Notes under the pieces: generated by a model
Databases searched by the model: none
Told to the model about the DNA's origin: nothing
Seen by the model: only the letters and a program-made list of their open reading frames with translations
Assembly (NCBI GenBank): GCA_019095985.1
Contig: CM032662.1
Coordinates: forward strand, 17,344,706 to 17,408,705
Direction of reading: 5' to 3'
DNA: 64,000 bases
Source: Streblospio benedicti
Taxonomy: Eukaryota; Annelida; Polychaeta; Spionida; Spionidae
Position numbers and translations under genes: made by a program
Part shown: positions 11,913 to 24,400 of the stretch, piece after piece
Layout of the letters: each line of letters starts with the position of its first letter
Numbering within the stretch: position 1 is the stretch's first letter

Positions 11913-14900
11913 CTATATAATCTGTGATGTGTCACTAAGTTTGGTGTCCATATAGTGTGTTACGGATTCGCGCTGCTATAGCTATAAAGGTATCCTGAAA
12001 ACAGATCTGCAGTTCTTCACTGCCAAATTATATGTTTTATTGCACACACTGGCTTGAAGGATAATGAAGTGAATTCATGCCGTTGTTTATATTATTATAG
12101 ACAAATTTTAACACTATGGAATTATAGCATCAGTCCATCATAGAATATTTTATGAATATAAGCATTTGCTTAAAGGCCATCCCGGGGGGGGGGAGCTCTA
12201 GCCGTAGACGTAGGATTTTAAATGTTGCACAACCTCAACACTCTTGGTTCGCACTTTGCCATGTTATATTATAACCCAAGCAAGAACGATAAACACATCC
12301 TGCTGGTTTGAATAGTTCTATGATGCTTGAATTACAATATAGTTTGTTTCACACAGTATATTCTAAGGAATAAGCCAAATGAAAATAATTTGCATCATCC
12401 CCAAAATAGACTTGTGTGTGTTCAGTTCAGTTCAGTAGTAATCGTTTGGGTTGTTAGGGTAAGGCTTGTTAGCCATACACAAGTTCAATGAACTCCCCAT
12501 ATGAGAACCGTACGTTTGGCTGACAACGGACAAATTATGTGTCATAAAAAAGGAGACAGCGTGATTCTCTGAACGTCCCCAAGACGTAATGAAACGTGAA
12601 AAGGTAAAGTATTGCGTAAATCCCGTCTGAATAATATTAGATGTCATGTGATAGCCTACGAGGTTAACGTGATTAACGTAATCAAGCCATCCGGGCTGCT
12701 GTGATTGTCAGATGTTCGACAGTTGATAAACAATGCCACATATTTTCATTACATCATGTGGCACGTGTATAATGCGTATACCACAATGTTATTGTATTGT
12801 TATTATATAATTTCACCATTATGGAGTATGTCCCATACTAATGGATCCCATCAGCCAGTTTGACAAAAATTGACATCATGGTCATTAGTCATGATTGCAA
12901 TGAAATTGAATCACACTATATTATCTTTTAAAGTGGGTCAGAAGCATTATTATGGTACTAATGGTACGTGTGTTGTTTTTTCATCTAAACATTTAAACTT
13001 AGAATATTATCTAGGTGTGCTGAAAATATATAGATGATAGAGGCAAGCATAGACCGTTGATTCAAGATCGAGTTGGCCTCGTTGTAAACCTTGCATCCAT
13101 AAGTGACGAAAGTCAATGACATGCCACTTGGGCTTAACAAAAACACGTATTGTGTGGGAGAAATAGGTATGATGTGACTGACTGTCCATATAGTTTGCTG
13201 CATGATGAAGTTTTATCATGGTTACCAACATTAGTCAGTGGCAACATGTAAGCGTGTGTAATAGTACTGTTTGCTCCTCTCTTATCAAAGTGTTCTGCAG
13301 CTGATAATCTAATAATTAAGCACGTGTCTTGTGCAATTGTAATGCTAAAGATGATATTAATAGTGCAAACACATTTTACATGCTTAATTTATGATAATTT
13401 TAGATTAAATAGCGCAACAGAAAATAGAATAACTTTACGTTTAGGACACTGTTAAGGGTCACAGATTAGTTCCCAGATATGAATGGTCCATATGCCACAG
13501 ATAGACTGTTTCGTACACAACACCTATACCTGTATCATACAGTTGTCTGCCAACTCGTTAACACTGCTTCAAACCAATTTACCACCCAAATAAAGATCAT
13601 GTCACAACATCATCTAGTTGTGTACATTAGATAAATGGCACAATACACTGGGGTGCAATTTGCGCGCGTGTCCGTTACTGTGAACTGTGTTAAGGCACAA
13701 AACAATTGACTCACTTTGTGTTGGTATATCCAAATACTATTATCACAAGTTATCAGATAAAATCTCGTGTATTATGAATCAAACACCAGTAACCAATATT
13801 TGCACACAGTATTTTATTCATTTATGAAATTTTAATCATTCTAGTTATTTTTGTCTTTTTAGGACACATAGGCTCGCCGTGAACTGCCTTAACACAATCC
13901 AGATTTTGACACAAACAAAAACATCACCACTAAAAGCAATCAATCCCTAGGAAATCCATGATGCACAGAATCCAGAACTAGTCTAACTCCGCGGCATCAT
14001 CAAGCCGGATGTTAACTACTGTATCCAGAACCGCCCAGACGGTAATTCAAAACAACTGTTCTAACATACTTTGTAAGGAGGTTATATGGAACACATATAA
14101 AAATTACTGTATACTGTCGCATATCAAGGTCGATCATGCTGACAGAATGTTTACCAGACGACACATGCCTATACTGTAGCATTCAAATATCGTTTGCATG
14201 CAAGACTTTGTGGACTTACATTGCTGATAGGGTGTGCATTGATGCTGGGGACAGTGTAGCTTAATGGTGGTGGATACTCTCTAGCCTTCCCTATGGATAT
14301 ATTCCTATTGAATGCATATGTATGACAGTGTAGGTACTCTCGTGACCTTATTGACACTTCAAGGATGTCTCATACCTTTACAAGAGTCGGATTTCCGTGA
14401 ACACATAATGACATCCGTGTTTGTGAAAAAGTACATAGCACTCTGTGACAGTATTTTCCCAATGAATGAGGTTGAACAATATAGACTATCTGGATTCTAG
14501 AAATGGATGAAACTCCGGGTAGGTCTAACAGACTTCACAATTAGCAATCTCCATTACACTTTGTAAACTCTTTAGACAAATCTTTGCATTCTATACATAG
14601 TTTGTTGGGACTCGCAGACATTGAACAAATTACCTGGTTGTTCTCTATGTTACAGGTACATTATTGGTGCAAACTGCATAGGTTCTGTATGAGTTGATCT
14701 TTCTTTTCAGTGTATACATTTATTAGTAAACTTCTTTGGATCAACACTTGAAGGTTGATGTTTGTTCAAGCTAAATTAGGGCCATACTGTTTATCCTCTA
14801 CTACCGTTCATAATGTAGGTCATGTAAACCTTAACTTTAGGGGCTATACGCTACCCCACAATTGCTTTGCATTGTCCCATATACATTGTGCCAATATCTT

Positions 14901-15929
14901 TCAGCATATTTAGCATATTCCACAATTTTGTAATCTCACGTAGGCTACCTTACAATGCTAGCTCTTTTTTGTTAAAACTTTTTCCCCATATGCCACAAAT
15001 GTTGGACTTGTCACATTACATGTATGTTGCGACACGTCGTTACAGCCAACGTCATTATAACACTGACTTTATAATACCAGTATGTCTGGAGCACCCATAG
15101 TAAAAGTGATCCCAGTCTTGCCACTTTATGGTTCTCTATATCTAAGTCTGGTGCCTGATACTAGATCAGCAAATTGACTTTGTCCACAGAACCACCGTTT
15201 ATTACACTATGTATCTACAGATCATGATAAAGGGAGATTTTATAATCCGGGAGTTTACACAAATGTCAAGGTCTCTGATTGTTTTAAAGTAGCCGAGATA
15301 ATTAACAGGCCAGTTACATAAAGAGTTGCAGTGGTTGAGGAAGTATATCGATAAAGATTATTTGACATTGATCATTTTTCCTTTCCAATGTGATCAACAC
15401 TATAAGGCAACTTATTAACTCACGTTCAATGTATGTTACATCCACTATCATGACTATCACGTAGATCAATGAAAGAACTTATGCAAAACCCTAAGAGTCC
15501 ACCATTTGATTAGCATTCAGTAATGCCTACTCACTTATCTGTTCCTTCACTAAACTGGTCCATGTTTCCTCTTTTGCATTTAGGACTTTCAAATGACCAC
15601 AAACAATATTCATATAATACCAAGAATGGAGAATAATTGTCCACTTGATTCCAAATATACATCACTTTTAACTGTGCAATTTACCACGTAAGGACTAGGC
15701 TAATTATTGCCATAAAACATCTTCAAATTATATTATCAAACCATGGACCAATTTACCAAAGCACAATAGACATGATTGACCACGCAAATCCAACATCGTG
15801 TAACACAATGCACTACATGATGAGCAATGTGACATTGTGGTTTTACCATAATGCATTACAATGTGACTGCTGGTATATAAAAACCTCTGTGTGTACTTTA
15901 ACCTCTTTACTTAAATATAACATCGCCTC

Positions 15930-16115
15930 AGCAGCTGAAGCGAAAGCCTTGTATATAGTGTTTGGTTCGTTTGTAACAAACTATGTATGTCTCCGGACAA
16001 GCTAGAGCTTTTACGGAAAAACCGATTTCGTTCGAACTTTACACAACTATGAGGTATGAGGCGCGACCAAAGTGATTCGATTTGGGGCACTTTATAATTA
16101 AAGTGGGCTTTGCAA
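15930..16115 (-). repeat. Interspersed repeat S, copy 1
   Basis: The minus strand reads the same series as 49175-49380 plus: GGGGCACTT, a variant of GTCGCGCCTCATACC, AGTTGTGTAAAGTTCGAAC, AAAAGCTCTAGCTTGTCCGG, AGACATACATAC, then CAGCTGAAGCG. SINE-sized, without an obvious tRNA head. Confidence 0.65.
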
Positions 16116-18225
16116 TTCATGAAAAATTTATTTGCTTTTATTGTACATGTATATCACAACAGTGACTGCACTGTGGTAAGTAATATTGATTATTGGGTTT
16201 GAAACTCTTACTGATTAGTATCTGTCATTAGTACTAATGCAACACACACAGCAATATGTTTCATTGGATATTGATCAGTGCTGTAAATTCATTCTGAGGT
16301 TTTCTCCTCAAATTCCTAAAGTTCTCAATTGTTAAGTATACATTGTTTCAGTATATATCTTAATTGCTTATACTATATAAGTCAACGTTGTTCTAGCGAC
16401 GCCGTGTACTTTGAACACTTTCGATCTAGTTTCCAAAGCGTCGGTTTTAAGGGTGTGTATCACTTTATTTATTCTATCTTGCTATTACCAGCGCAGTCTT
16501 GCTACACATTGTAACATAGATAAACTTAGAGTGAACATCCAATATTTGGGAATAATTATTATAATCACACCTTATATCCAAATAGTTTATTATCCACTTA
16601 TTATTTTCCTGAGTTATCCATATACCATTGTACCGTGTTCAAACTATATAATCCCTATGACCAGTGGTATATGCCAGTTATTATCTTTAACATGTAGAAT
16701 ACACAGCAACTGTCTTCGGGTGAATCAAGTTAGTGGGTCTGTAAGACCAACCTTGTGTGCAGGTCAAAATAGTCTCATAGAACAATGACTAACAAAAAAT
16801 GGCACTGTGTGTATTGAAGGGACCTCCGGTGGTTCAATAAAAGTTGTCATTGATCACTGTAACAGTGAGACCCGTCAATATGACCAGATCAGTAAGATTT
16901 ACACTGTTCGCCTGATGTCTACCACCCTCTGTATTAGGACTATTGTACACGTATATATTGATGTGACTTGAGCAAATATATCCGGCGACTGCCTTTTCAG
17001 GGCGTTTCTTGATTTTATCCAAAAGATATGGGTGGGAGTTTTATCTTGGGCAAAATGTATACATTTATATATACATTGTATCTTATATCCTGCTTTCTGT
17101 TCATGTTGATGTTATATATATTTACTTGTTTAGTCAACATTTGTTGTACATGCTCTGTTCAATAGGAGTACTCATTGCTTTGCTCTCACCTCACATTATA
17201 GATAGACTGGGGACTGTTATCATGAAGGATATGGAGACACTCGTAAGTTCACACATCAAGCAATTTCATTTTCGTAGCCATTCACAAAGTTGCCAATTAT
17301 GCCAACTTAAAACAGTGTATACATTATGTAGTAAACGATGTAATTGAATACTTAATGGCCATTATATACCCAGGCAAACCGTTATTATATAATGAACATA
17401 TAATTGTTGAAAGTTTTAATAACACACAGGGGGTGTTTTACGTTGTTGGAAAACTAATAAATGACATAGAATATATGTAACTTTCAAATTATCAAATAAC
17501 TACACCTTTATACAAGATTAAATTCGTCCCAATTTAATACTCTGATATTTTTGTATTATTTGCGTATTTACTTCTTAAATAGACTCCTGCTCCTATGATT
17601 TCATCATTAATCTTGCTTTGCTAATAATTTACAAAGACCCACACAACAACTGTGTACAAACAGCAACGTTTAGTGAGTACATGCAATGGAATGTGAACAA
17701 TTCATACCGCACAGAGAGGCCATGCTGAAACCAGTGACCCCAAAACCTGCAAACTCTTCACCCCAATGACAAGATAAACAAGCGGATACGTTCAGCCGAC
17801 AGCAGAATCTGTAGTGGCCGCAGTCAGCGCATCTGCTATCTCTCACTGGCCCAGACAACACAGTGTACGCCTGTGTAAATATATCCATCATCACGTTGTA
17901 CGCCAAGTGTACACTATAGGTTCGACTTTTTCTGTGAGTGTGAACATGCACAAAGAAAGACAAATATATCAAACACGCGCTTAATCGTTAATAGCTATCA
18001 ATATGTGGAGTATATTGTTGATTTGTTGTATTTCGACTATGCATCTTGCCACATGTGTGCATGGAAGTCCCCTGGCAGATTACCTTATTTAAACTTCTAT
18101 TGCCTGTCAAACGAAATTGCTATTTTCTGACAACACAAGTCTTCCTTTGCTACTAAGATGTTTAGTGTCAGTGGTGTTCTGCTATTGGCTGGTATACTTA
18201 TTTGTTCGTTGCCTATATCAACTAC

Positions 18226-18307
18226 GTACAGTAGAACCTCTATTAGGACCACACAGGAGTTGGCCTAAAGTGGTCTGATTGGAGGTGATCATGTTACAGA
18301 GGTTCGT
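18226..18307. repeat. MITE of the GTAGAACCTC family, short copy
   Basis: Begins TACAGTAGAACCTCTATTAGG and ends ACAGAGGTTCG, with near-inverted ends and the family core GGACCACA / GTGGTC. Confidence 0.7.
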
Positions 18308-18908
18308 TTTGATATTTTTATGAATGCTTGAGACAGTGAGAAATGCACTAATTATAGATATGACCTACTTATGTAGGGGTCTGAATTGGCGTTTTTGCTG
18401 TGTACACCATAATGATTCTATTATGTTCACGTCTATGTGGTTATCATCAGCTGTGTCCAGACCCACTCGAGTTATCAAGTGTAATTACTACACCAGCATA
18501 AACAGTGTCAATAGCTTAATGTGCTACATGCCTTTGTCACTATAATACACTATCGATGTCACTATGGGCTACATTTAGCATCAAAACACTTTTGGCTGGC
18601 GTTTGAATGGACTGTCACACTTTACACAAACATTCACACTACTAGAGCAAACATTCATTGTGATAACATCTTCACAACTTTGAATGGATGGTATTATAGT
18701 ATATTATTAGCGATACAAAGTGTTGGCCTGTTATCACTAAAATACGAATGCTTGATATCCAATGCAAAAACTAAAACAACCCCATAATTCGAAGTAGGTT
18801 ATGTAACACGAATGCTAGCTGTTGCTTTTTGGCCACTGTGCACGAATCTTGTAATGTACTCACGAGATAGCACGCCGCTGATAGTGGACTAGGCCCTGTT
18901 TAAGCCTA

Positions 18909-19188
18909 GAGCACATCCGTCAGTATTGCCTCTTTACTGCCTCGTCACTGCCAAAATCTCATGGAGACTGTGGGCATCACTGCACGTTCAGTACGGTGAC
19001 AGTGTGACGAAACTACGCGAGACAGTACAGAGTCAGTAGATAAAGTGCACTACAGTCAATTCAGCAGTGTCCTATCCGTAGGTAGGGAGTATAAATCCAT
19101 TACGTCAGGCCGTACGTCATTATCTGCCGTAGACCCCGCAGTCACGAAAAAGCGTACTGTCCGAACGCCCGCACTGTCGGTTGTGCCC
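18909..19188. mobile_element. Small GC-rich DNA transposon with TA target sites
   Basis: The left end GAGCACATCCGTCAGT and the reverse complement of the right end, GGGCACAACCGACAGT, match at 13 of 16 positions. A TA dinucleotide lies immediately outside each end (18907-18908 and 19189-19190). The 280-bp body is richer in CpG than its surroundings and has no ORF. TA duplication suggests a Tc1/mariner-type non-autonomous element. The family is inferred from termini only. Confidence 0.55.
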
Positions 19189-19699
19189 TAGACTTATGCA
19201 ATCAGCAATACACATACCTTTGGGGAAACATTCCTATGAACAGTGAACACGAGTTGATTACCTTGAAATGAGCACACAGAAATTACTGGTTTGACTTCCC
19301 TGACCTGAGTGAGAAACAAGGTATGTCTGCGTGCACAGTCAACATACATTTCTGCAGAACTGTAATAAATCTTAGGCTGCCATGCCCCGATGCCAGGGTC
19401 AGACATTAGCGATGATTGAAGCCATATCAGCTGTGCTATTGTTCCCCGAGTTAAATGGTCTATAAAGTTTTTGTAGCCACAATGAGTCCTTGTGTTTTAA
19501 ATCAGTTATTTGTGTGTGCGATTCCATCACATTGAACTAAAACCTTGCTATTTGCAGTAAATAGCAACGTGTCCCCATTACTGAAGTGCCCCCATTTCTA
19601 AATCAATCTTGTTTGCAGTATATACGAACAGACAGGGTGAAATAAAGTAAATGTACATGTGCTCTTTTCGTAGGTGCTCCTATTCGTCAGGCGCCTGCA

Positions 19700-19890
19700 T
19701 AAAAGTGGGGCGGTCGGCCTCTTCAGATGGGGCGCAACCCTTCTAGCCCACCCCCTCCACTAAAATAGTTTTAATGTTAATGTTTTTGTGGCATATCCGT
19801 GTATTAGTAGCGAGTACGAAAACCCATGAGTGCACCCTCCACCGCACCCGCTCCCCCCCTTCTTTAAAAAAAACTAGCTCTGCCATTGAC
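19700..19890 (-). repeat. CACTGGCAGATC-family repeat copy
   Basis: Minus orientation. The element start is the complement of CTCTGCCATTGA at 19878-19889, preceded by a run of A and a poly-C stretch. The other end is poorly defined. Confidence 0.5.
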
Positions 19891-21254
19891 TGCGGGGTTT
19901 GTCAGCATATAAAACATCTTTAAATGCACCCCTAAAGCCGACTGAGGGATCAACCTGTGAAGTGTGATAAAGCAATCAGCCTGAGCACACGTAGTCCTGA
20001 TACTGGCCGTCTGTAGTGATAACGGACTCTACCTAATGCTCGTCTGCTGAGCAGAGGAGAGTGGCGAGAGGTGTGGCCTTTGAACATCCTATTCCGGGTT
20101 CCACAAATTGCTTTTACAAGTGCCAATGACTACCTTGCAATGATAGCCATATACACCTCGACATTTCGGATGTGGCCTCTTAGGTGGACGCATTGGTCTA
20201 AGGTGCACTATGATGCTGGAGTTGGCAATTTATGCATGACAGTGGCTGCATCTGCAAGATATATGATATCTTTGATTTGTGCATCACTGGTGTTTATACA
20301 TAATACCAGGAATTAATAAATTCCGAGTAATTCCTGATAATAACTACTGATAACATACATCAGTATCAAACGGTTTACCACTTACTAAAAGAATTAATAG
20401 CGCATATTAACCAAGTAGAGAGATTGTACATTAGAATTGTAGCCAACTAATAGTTCCTATGGGCCGGACTTCCTCGGACATTTTCGTGATTTTATGTATG
20501 TTTAATGGTCTACTCCGTCAATGAAACTCACCAAAAACACGGTGTAGCTATTTCTGCTCTAATCTCACTTTTATGAAGGCTCTCGTAGTAAATTAGCTCC
20601 GAGTGTAAACTTCCGGACCTTCTCGGAATTAGCGTTTACAAACAGTTTGATGTGTTTACTCAAATGTACTCAATTAATGAATCGGGTCAGCAGCAGATAA
20701 GTGGTTGTGAACCAGGATTCTCTGTACAGGCATGTATCATACAAACATCAGGCATACAAAAACGGCTCAGCATTATTGCGTTGGCTATAGACTTAAGTAG
20801 GCCATAGTCCAACCACACATTCACAACATTCTGCAAAACGCTCGTTCTGTCGTTATAAATAGAGGATTTGTGGGTCCTGTTTTGTTCATTTTTGTTTTGT
20901 GTTTTGTTTTGTTCTTATCATCTTCCGCATGGCTATTTGTTCTCGGTTGATTTGTTTTATATTGTATTGTGGACACTGCATCTTCTGGCTTCATTTCCTG
21001 TTGCTTAGAGTAAACCTTGCTATTGGTGAATTTGACGAGAGTCGAGGAAAGTGTCCCCATTACTGAGATGCTCTCACATGCAATATTAGTAACATGATAT
21101 ACTAAATAAATGGATGAAAAGGTGCCCCTAATTGCGAGATACCCCATGCAATATCAATGAGGTATCCCCGTGGTCATCGTCATACCTCACGGCTATATAA
21201 GTTATAATAATTAGGCCTATGTACATGGATTTGTAAAGGCAATGTGAATAATAT

Positions 21255-21368
21255 TTCTGAAAACACGTCCGCCATCGATCGCGCGTACGAAACCCATGAA
21301 ATACGTTAAGTGCCCCCCCCCCCTACACACACACACACCTTTTCAAAAACCTGGATCTGCCATAGTGC
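21255..21368 (-). repeat. CACTGGCAGATC-family repeat copy
   Basis: Minus orientation. Ends CCTGGATCTGCCATAGTG and carries the family's CGCGTACGAAACCCATGA block, a poly-C run and a CA microsatellite. Confidence 0.6.
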
Positions 21369-21465
21369 CATAGACGGTATAATGTGGGCCTATACGAATT
21401 CATAATGAATTCAGTACTAATCGACGGGTGGATGATGGTGACGTTGTGTTTCAGAGTACCTCCCG

Positions 21466-24400
21466 ATGCAGCCCGGGGTCGCCACAGTGCCGCCCAGACG
21501 AGCGGGCACCGGCAAGGCCAAGTGAGTCTCTTCTGGTCTACTCGTGTCTTGTCAACTTATGTTCAATCTAATTTGGTGGTGTTAGCATATAAAGCACTGC
21601 AGTAAAACATCATATTAATACCATCGTCCAGCCTGCTAGAGTTTAACATTGGACTGAGCAGTTCCCAAATCTTAATCTCCCGCCACCGACCGCTCAGATA
21701 ACTGCTTGTATATACAATTCACTACAGGTCATTTGGTCTTTAAACCACGCGTACTCCAAAACTACACATCTCTTATAGCCCACAAACGTCACCAGCATCA
21801 GTGGCTGTGAACATAACTACGGCACTATTAGCACGTGTAATTGAATACACTGTCGAATAAATGGTGGGAAAGGGAAGGGTGCATTTTCATATCTATTCAA
21901 ATTTGACATGTTAAGAATTAAGTGTACAATTAATTACCCTAGCACCTCTGATATAACCCACACACACACACGTCACCTCCTCAGAGCGCCCGCCCCGTCC
22001 CCGCCGGCCAGCCACAACGGCCCGCCCGGCGCGCCCCCTGACGGCACGGCGTACCCGCGCCGCCAGCTGTCCTCGGCGGCCTCGGCAACCTCGGGCGACT
22101 CGTACATGAACCCCGTGAGCGTGGCCGCGGCCGGGGAGGCGGAGGAGCACGACCTCATGCTGCAGGCGGCCGTGGACACCGGCGAGGACGCAGACTACAC
22201 GGACGCCACCTCGCACCAGGTGAGGACGTGATGGACGCTCAGTTATCCGTGCGTGCGTGTAAGTCATACTAAGTAGGCCTATGTATGTGTGTCACTCTCC
22301 ATACAGAGCTTTGTTCCTGTTTTTATGAGAGCCGGTGCGCGCACCAATCTCGAGAAATCTCTGGGTGCGAGATTGTACGTGTGTGTGTGGGGGGGGGGGG
22401 TTACTTGAGCTTTCCATAATAAATTCTCTCCTTCTGTTATAGGAAGTGTTAATGTAAGTTTAATTTACCTTGTGATCTCTCTATGTTATTTATCAACCAA
22501 TGACTACATATTCAAAGATTTACTGGATTGACTAGGAATCCGATACAGGGATCTGATACAAAAAGCTGTATCGGGTCCGGACCCGATACAACATTTGGTC
22601 CATATGCTTTGTTGACGAATGCACTGGACTATTTACAGATTCTGACAAAAGATTCAGTTAATCAAATTATTATTGAGAGAAGCATATTTTAATCCTGACC
22701 CGGAATATGTATATATGATTAGGCCTACTATTTTAGTTCGAGACGGTGTGAAAGCAACGTCTTGGGAAGTGCATGAAGTGTATCGTGTTACTTGGTGCCT
22801 CCAACAGTCCCCCAACGGTCAACACTATGAGGCGGGCGCCATATATCATTTGGAATTCAATGCTACAGTTGGCAACTCAACACTCATCGATCATTAATAT
22901 AGATTATATCATCTACCCTTCTACACTACATACACTACCACCACTGGTAGGGGGCGGGGCGCACATGTGAGATCTCATGGGTTTCCGAACGGTTCGTGCG
23001 ATTGTTAGCGAACATTTTTTTAAACTAAGAAAATAAGGTATTTTGGTGGCTAAAAGAGGGGTGGGGTGTGGCTTCTTGCTGCCCTCTGGATATGCCTACG
23101 CCACTTTACACACGCCAGCATTCCAAATACCTGTAAGCCCGTTTTTTTCCTGCAGCCCGACGACACAACAGCCTCCGCCACGTACTACAATGTGGCTCCC
23201 GTCGACAAGCTGAAAAAGCACAAGTACGGCGGCGCGTCCATCAAACTGCCCACCAAGTAAGTGCACAGATCATGGAGTCGGGTGGTGGGAGAGCAAGTAG
23301 CTTAGTATATAATATCCAGCGGGGTGGAGGGCACATGGCCCACATCCACAAAAGGGTCACATTGTTCATCACTTTGATCAGATCCTGGACCTGTAAAGTC
23401 TGAGCGTGGTCGCCCTCTCATGAACCAGGCACTGTCTTCACTAAGTTTGGCGAGCGTGGTTGTCTACTGTAGGTTTGTCTAAATTAGTGACATACTAAAG
23501 AAGTACATAAAGTTGTGGCCGTTCTATAAATACATTTGAACAGTTCCAATATACATTACAGTTTTACCAGTACGAATCGATGACGACTAATTGTAAAAAA
23601 TAATAATCAATAACAAAATGATAATATATATATCTTATCTAATCTCTTCCTGTCATTATAAACTGCACTGACATTCCACCAGAAAGGTGAGGAAGGCGCG
23701 CGTGCCCACCACGTCCAAGCCGTGGAAGTTCGACGACCTGGACCCCGAGGAGCTGCAGTACAGCGTGGACGACGACCCGCCATGGTACCTCTGTGGCTTC
23801 CTTGGGTTCCAGGTACAGTAGAACCTCCCATCTCTCTAGTGAGTCCACCTCTATAATAAGGTGGTTATACATAGTTTCAAGCCTTCCTAACGAGACTACT
23901 GTGAATATCTACTAAGAGACAACCTCTCCATTGAGACCACTAAAGCCAGTCTTACGTGCGGTTTGGTTTTACTGTATGTTTCTGTATTTTACCCACCTGC
24001 CCCATAACGAACAGTAGTTACATTGGTGATTCAAATTATGCTAGAATCAGACATATTTTTCGCACACAGTTATGGTACACCATGACACATGTCTCAGGGT
24101 GGCCAGTGTGCAAAACAAATTAGACCTTATCTGTACCATTTCGAAAGCAATAATACCACCCTACTGTGACCCAATAGTGGTCCATGCATAACGAATCAGC
24201 ATCATCCCCTGGATAACAGAATTCTATACAGTATAGCACCATTCCAGAACTACATGATTTAAAAAATGCGCACAATATTGCATTAACTTAGCAATCTCTA
24301 ATTCAACAAATACACGCAATATTGCTCTCCTATGCAGCACTACCTGATCATGTTCGGCGCCACTGTGTCCAACGTGATGGTGCTGGCGCCCGCACTGTGC

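Larger units (their letters stand above)
11475..18225. other. Gene-poor AT-rich spacer
   Basis: No supported gene. If the receptor has further extracellular exons on the minus strand they should be here, but no immunoglobulin, fibronectin or Sema-like exon is visible. Repeats at 11737-11912 and 15930-16115 are listed separately. Confidence 0.55.
19191..21454. other. Spacer upstream of SLC23
   Basis: No supported gene. It contains two minus-oriented CACTGGCAGATC-family repeats (about 19700-19890 and 21255-21368), both with poly-C runs. The promoter and any 5' UTR exon of SLC23 should be here; an acceptor at 21452-21454 implies at least one upstream exon, which I could not place. Confidence 0.5.

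Noticed and set aside
17670-17972. Cys-rich minus frame that might be a receptor ectodomain exon
   Set aside because: Cysteine spacing fits no domain I know, splice sites are weak, and the codons are not GC-rich like the other exons of the gene.
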